DNA of 6,040 nt from an uncultured Bacillota bacterium (GTDB taxonomy: Bacteria; Bacillota_I; Bacilli_A; Erysipelotrichales; Erysipelotrichaceae): positions 1 through 6,040 of the forward strand of contig CASEHR010000151.1 of the NCBI GenBank assembly GCA_949287785.1. Reading direction: 5' to 3'. This document shows positions 5,836-6,040 of this stretch, piece after piece. The position numbers and the translations under genes are program-made. The notes below the pieces were generated by a model that saw nothing but the letters and a program-made list of their open reading frames with translations, was not told the origin of the DNA and made no database searches. Numbering within the stretch: position 1 is the stretch's first letter; each line of letters opens with the position of its first letter.

Positions 5836-6040
5836 AAAAACGCGGATTTACATTATTGGAGATGATCGTCGTCGTTCTTATCATCTCGGTCTTGTTCTTA
5901 CTGACGATACCTAATGTCAATAAGGTCATGACATCAGTTGAAGATGTCGGTTGTGATGCTTTGACCAAGGTCATCGATGCTGCGATCGTCGAATTCAAAC
6001 TTGACTACAATGAATATCCGACTTCATTAGGTGATCTTGT
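5832..6040 (+). CDS. comGC: ComGC, major competence pseudopilin (3' partial)
   Basis: ComGC is the main subunit of the competence pseudopilus that draws DNA through the cell wall. The first 69 codons are present and the window ends inside the gene. The N-terminus MKKRGFTLLEMIVV is a class III (type IV pilin-like) signal: prepilin peptidase (ComC) would cut after Gly5 and methylate Phe6, and Glu10 is the conserved Glu+5 of the mature protein. A hydrophobic helix covers about residues 7-27 and includes TIPNV. The following VGCDALTKVIDAAIVEF and YPTSLGDL match the ComGC pattern, including Cys41. AGGAGG at 5823-5828 lies only 3 nt from the ATG, inside the end of comGB, and the ATGA overlap points to translational coupling. 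comGD and later genes should follow beyond the window. Confidence 0.95.
   Translation, partial: MKKRGFTLLEMIVVVLIISVLFLLTIPNVNKVMTSVEDVGCDALTKVIDAAIVEFKLDYNEYPTSLGDL

Overview
The window reads as a chromosomal piece of a low-to-moderate GC Gram-positive bacterium (Bacillota). The evidence is the gene order murG-murB-ftsQ/divIB, a zinc-ribbon L33, TTG start codons with strong AAGGAGG-type Shine-Dalgarno (SD) sites, and a comG-type competence pseudopilus operon. The sequence style and the DivIB and L33 types suggest Erysipelotrichia, but that is an inference and I name no genus. TAA, TAG and TGA all end real genes here, so the standard bacterial code applies and the Mycoplasma TGA=Trp code is excluded. 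All genes lie on the + strand.

Region 1 (1-2255) is the end of a cell-wall and division (dcw-type) cluster: the C-terminal half of MurG, complete MurB, and FtsQ/DivIB. The three genes overlap by 13 and 7 nt and look translationally coupled. MurB and MurG supply UDP-MurNAc and lipid II, and FtsQ/DivIB belongs to the septal machinery that uses lipid II.

Region 2 (2256-2485) is a single-gene unit: an extended -10 promoter, rpmG (ribosomal protein L33, 49 aa, missed by longer ORF cut-offs), and a weak AT-rich terminator-like hairpin overlapping the rpmG stop codon.

Region 3 (2490-3839) holds a glyoxalase-II-like metallo-beta-lactamase-fold hydrolase. It is followed after 3 nt by a SAM-dependent methyltransferase gene interrupted by one in-frame TAG (3405-3407) but otherwise intact, so probably a recent pseudogene, a strain polymorphism or a sequencing error.

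Region 4 (3855-6040) is the start of the comG operon: comGA (traffic ATPase), comGB (inner-membrane platform) and comGC (major pseudopilin, cut by the window end). These build the pseudopilus that captures DNA in natural transformation. The most interesting feature is just upstream of comGA: an 11-bp GAAA-loop hairpin followed by a T-tract, whose 3' arm is the comGA Shine-Dalgarno. It could act as a terminator for the upstream unit and also as a device that hides the comG ribosome-binding site.

No tRNA, rRNA, CRISPR array, insertion sequence or prophage gene is visible. There is no gene-free stretch over 300 bases; the longest gaps are 2256-2316 and 3840-3890. I do not see an obviously new multi-gene system. 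The points worth following are regulatory (hairpins at two gene starts), the broken methyltransferase, and a strong excess of GATC.
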